A DNA stretch of 13,375 nucleotides from Baffinella frigidus (Eukaryota; Cryptophyceae; Cryptomonadales; Baffinellaceae). This document shows, piece after piece, positions 11,530 through 13,375 of this stretch. The stretch spans positions 736,120 to 749,494 of the forward strand of contig MU646362.1 in assembly GCA_026770585.1 (NCBI GenBank). The letters are read 5' to 3'. Numbering within the stretch: position 1 is the first letter of the stretch; each line of letters starts with the position of its first letter. The notes under the pieces were generated by a model. That model saw nothing but the letters and a program-made list of their open reading frames with translations, searched no databases and was not told the DNA's origin. The translations under genes and the position numbers were made by a program.

Positions 11530-11853
11530 GCACCTCTCGAGAAACGGCGCGGTCCAGAGGAGGTGGCCGGAGGGGCGGAGGAGTTTCGCGAGGGAGGAGA
11601 TAGCTTCCCGCTCGTCCCACACGTGCTCGAAAACCTGCCGTTTCGAAAGTGGCCCTGGAAGTTAAGTGGTCCCATCCCGCTAAGTGGTCATGCACGTCCA
11701 CTTTCGGCATGGATGGGGGACGCGATGCGTTACTGCCTGCCTTTTCGGGGACACGGTGTGTCGGTGTGTAGTAAAGACTTACAAGTCGTTATAGCGCTCC
11801 ATGTAAGATAAAAAGATATAAAAAACGTGACCGGACCTCAGATGAAACACGCA
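11530..11853. other. Spacer; no gene seen
   Basis: GC-rich first half, then mixed. TTAAGTGGTC and CTAAGTGGTC near 11660-11689 are a short direct repeat that resembles the F3 terminus. Open frames on both strands have no recognisable domain. AT-rich AGATAAAAAGATATAAAAAA is at about 11805. Confidence 0.45.
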
Positions 11854-12023
11854 ACCCTAAACCCTAAACCCTCACCCCTGAACCCTAAACCCTAAACCCT
11901 AAACCCTGCACGTGTGTTTTCTTTGGAGGAATCTGGTGCATAACGGCTCTCCCCTCGCTTTCTCGACCCTAAACCCTGAGCCCTAAACCCCTAAACCCTA
12001 GACCTATAAACCCTACGCCCGAC
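11854..12023 (-). repeat. Telomere-like array, C-rich on plus strand, in two blocks
   Basis: Blocks at 11854-11908 and about 11965-12023. The first has runs of perfect CCCTAAA units (about 11882-11905). Between them are about 60 bp of unrelated sequence (GTGTGTTTTCTTTGG onward). The orientation is opposite to the arrays at 10673 and 12474. Confidence 0.9.
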
Positions 12024-12473
12024 CGTCCCGTCTTCCCACGCCAGCTCACAAGTGGAAATTCGCCTATCGTTAATTATGTGATGCTTCCCTAGCAAGCCAC
12101 CCAAGATCAGACGAGGAGCAATCGCAAAAGTCAATTTCTCGGGTTTCAGGGGGAATACACGCCAAAAGTGGATCGAAAGTCCCTGAGAGGGACTCTACTA
12201 GAGCCATTGCTTTTTACAAATGCGCCGCGTAAAATCTAGGGTGGGAAGCAGCAGATGAGTTTACGGGTGGAATTTGGTATCTTAGCCTCGACACAGCTTT
12301 ACCATAGCACGAAACCCACCTCAAAGATAGCAACAGGTGTTGCAAATTTTGATTTGATTTGAATATGATTTATGTTTTGATTTAAATTAAACCTGAGTGC
12401 TGATGACCACGTCAACCATCCACCCTTCGGGAACCACGTCCGTGATCGTACTCAACTCCTGCACAGGAGCGAG
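12024..12473. other. Spacer; two small hairpins, AT-rich patch, no gene seen
   Basis: GTCCCT-GAG-AGGGAC at about 12178-12192 and CTCCTG-CA-CAGGAG at about 12456-12469 are short stems. AACCCACCTCAAAG at about 12316 matches the terminus of the palindromic element at 2495-2610, without a partner. 12335-12393 is AT-rich (GATTTGATTTGAATATG and on). No open frame of note. Confidence 0.5.
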
Positions 12474-12775
12474 GGTTTGCGGTTGAGGGTTTAGGGTTTG
12501 GGGTTTGGGGTTTAGGGTTTAGGGTTTGGGGTTTGGGGTTTGGGGTTTAGGGCCTGGGGTTGAAGGTTTAGGGTTTAGGGTTTGGGGTTTGAGGTTTGGG
12601 GTTTGGGGTTTAGGGTTTAGGGTCCAGGGTTTAGGGCTCAGGGTTTAGGGTTTAGAGTTTAGTGTTTAGGGTTTAGGGTTTAGTGCTTAGGGTTTGGGGT
12701 TTAGGGTTTAGAGTTTGGGGTTCAGGGTTCAGGGTTTAGGGTTTAGAGCTCAGGTTTTATGGTTTCGGGTTGAGG
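12474..12775 (+). repeat. Degenerate telomere-like array, G-rich on plus strand
   Basis: About 300 bp of TTTAGGG and TTTGGGG units with scattered variants (TTTAGAG, TTTAGTG, TTCAGGG). Same strand as the left-hand arrays and opposite to the neighbouring C-rich array. No gene. Confidence 0.95.
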
Positions 12776-12828
12776 GAAGCTCTTCTCGCTCTCAAGATGA
12801 TGTTTCCACTTTCTCAAGAGGGCCATTA

Positions 12829-12965
12829 CCGCTCGGAACACTACGAGGAACCATGCTTAACTTAATTATTGGATTCTTGCCCGAGAAACACGCCAACAGT
12901 CAGCAATTTGTCACGTCCCTCCCCGGATTTCCGGGGAAGGACGTACACCGTAGCCTTCCGAGTGG
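12829..12965 (-). repeat. 137-bp repeat, inverted copy of 6390-6526
   Basis: Begins CCGCTCGGAACACTACGAGG and ends GTAGCCTTCCGAGTGG. The inner hairpin CCCCGGATTTCCGGGG is better kept here than in the partner. Three overlapping open frames cross it, but none is shared in-frame with the other copy. Confidence 0.85.
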
Positions 12966-13080
12966 CCCTCCGCCCCTCTACATACCTCGGTCGTGTCCAA
13001 TTTGTGGGTGCGAAACTGCCCGATAGGCACTTCGGCAACAGATTACCCGACCCTGTTGCGCCCTCGCTATCCAATCAAGG
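12966..13080. other. Short unique spacer; no gene seen
   Basis: Unique-looking sequence between the inverted 137-bp repeat and the CACCCTG heptamer array. A plus frame of 89 codons from 12869 crosses it, but it begins in the repeat and ends in the heptamers. Confidence 0.4.
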
Positions 13081-13118
13081 TACACCCTGCACCCTGCACC
13101 CTGCACCCTGCACCCTGC
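13081..13118. repeat. CACCCTG heptamer array
   Basis: Five head-to-tail copies of a 7-bp unit (CACCCTG). The period and CCCT core equal those of the telomere-like unit CCCTAAA, so it may be a variant heptamer that spread locally. Confidence 0.95.
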
Positions 13119-13275
13119 ATGCTCATGTCGAAAGATAACTAAACCAGTTCCCTAACTATCGTTCCCATTCAATAAGGGGGCCCAACTAAATTTACCACGC
13201 CCTAACTAATTTCTCCTATCCAACCGCCTATTGAAAAGAAACCAATGAAGTTATCTTCCAAGATTAATGCGTATG
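13119..13275. other. Unique AT-richer spacer; no gene seen
   Basis: Contains CCTAACTA twice (about 13151 and 13200) and GGGGGCCC. No open frame or structured repeat found. Confidence 0.4.
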
Positions 13276-13375
13276 GCATGTGGTATATGGTATAGGGTAC
13301 ATGGCGTATGGTATATGGTACATGGTATATGGTATATGGTATATGGTATATGGTATATGGTATATGGTATATGGT
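13276..13375. repeat. TATGGTA heptamer array, runs off the window
   Basis: A 7-bp unit (TATGGTA) with early variants (CATGTGG, TAGGGTA, CATGGCG) and about seven perfect units at the right edge. The variants sit at the left, so the perfect part is the youngest. The true length is unknown as the window ends inside it. Confidence 0.95.

Noticed and set aside
12862-13138. Three overlapping frames (both strands) at the right end
   Set aside because: They lie on the 137-bp inverted repeat and the CACCCTG array. The partner copy at 6390 does not keep any of these frames open.

Overview
The window reads as eukaryotic, non-coding, repeat-dense DNA of subtelomeric or repeat-rich accessory type. Three things point that way: long degenerate heptamer arrays built on TTTAGGG/TTTGGGG (the Arabidopsis-type telomere unit, also used by many algae and dinoflagellates), the lack of any long open frame, and one recognisable gene fragment interrupted by a GT-AG intron. 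That fragment has GC-rich third codon positions. A microalga or related protist is a fair guess, but the sequence alone does not fix the lineage. I see no rRNA, tRNA, CRISPR array, prokaryotic operon or complete protein gene.

Layout. 1-96 is a GA microsatellite. 217-385 is a long palindrome. 386-1868 is mostly degenerate telomere-like repeat on the G-rich strand, holding an 11-bp minisatellite (600-706) and a 300-bp AT-richer island (1383-1686). A short module beginning GCAGGGCGATGACTCAA follows telomere-like sequence three times (541, 1870, 2108). 2368-2610 holds two palindromic elements side by side. 2874-3158 (minus strand) is the first 63 codons, in two exons, of a glutathione S-transferase gene; the rest of the gene is not visible. 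3590-3686 is another palindrome and 3930-4118 an array of nine to ten 22-bp units, each itself palindromic. 4556-6709 is a mosaic of dispersed repeats, including a ~750-bp inverted repeat that encloses a small inverted-repeat element. From 5.7 kb to 11.4 kb the sequence is packed with short non-autonomous palindromic elements (MITE-like, 100-190 bp). 10454-11400 is a tandem satellite of about 120 bp with telomere-like internal blocks, into which two of these elements have inserted. 11854-12775 returns to telomere-like repeats, first C-rich and then G-rich on the plus strand. The right end has two further heptamer arrays (13081-13118 and 13276-13375).

The dominant feature is the density of hairpin-forming DNA: about 20 long palindromes cover roughly a fifth of the window. 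I name four families. F1 has four copies with CAGGGGTACCTCGCTCAT termini. F2 has four copies plus one half copy, sharing a TTTACTACAC core. F3 has four copies with CCCTTAAGTGGC termini. F4 has one full and two broken copies, with TAGGSTAACNG and ATGGGGTAGTTAG in its arms. Three observations go beyond ordinary MITEs. The outer arms of F2 are unrelated between copies yet self-complementary within each copy. An internal F3 stem changes sequence between copies while staying paired. An 11-mer, CCTACNGTAGG, recurs twelve times and sits inside elements with unrelated termini. Together these suggest elements that are kept, or created, as palindromes by a process acting on the fold-back itself.
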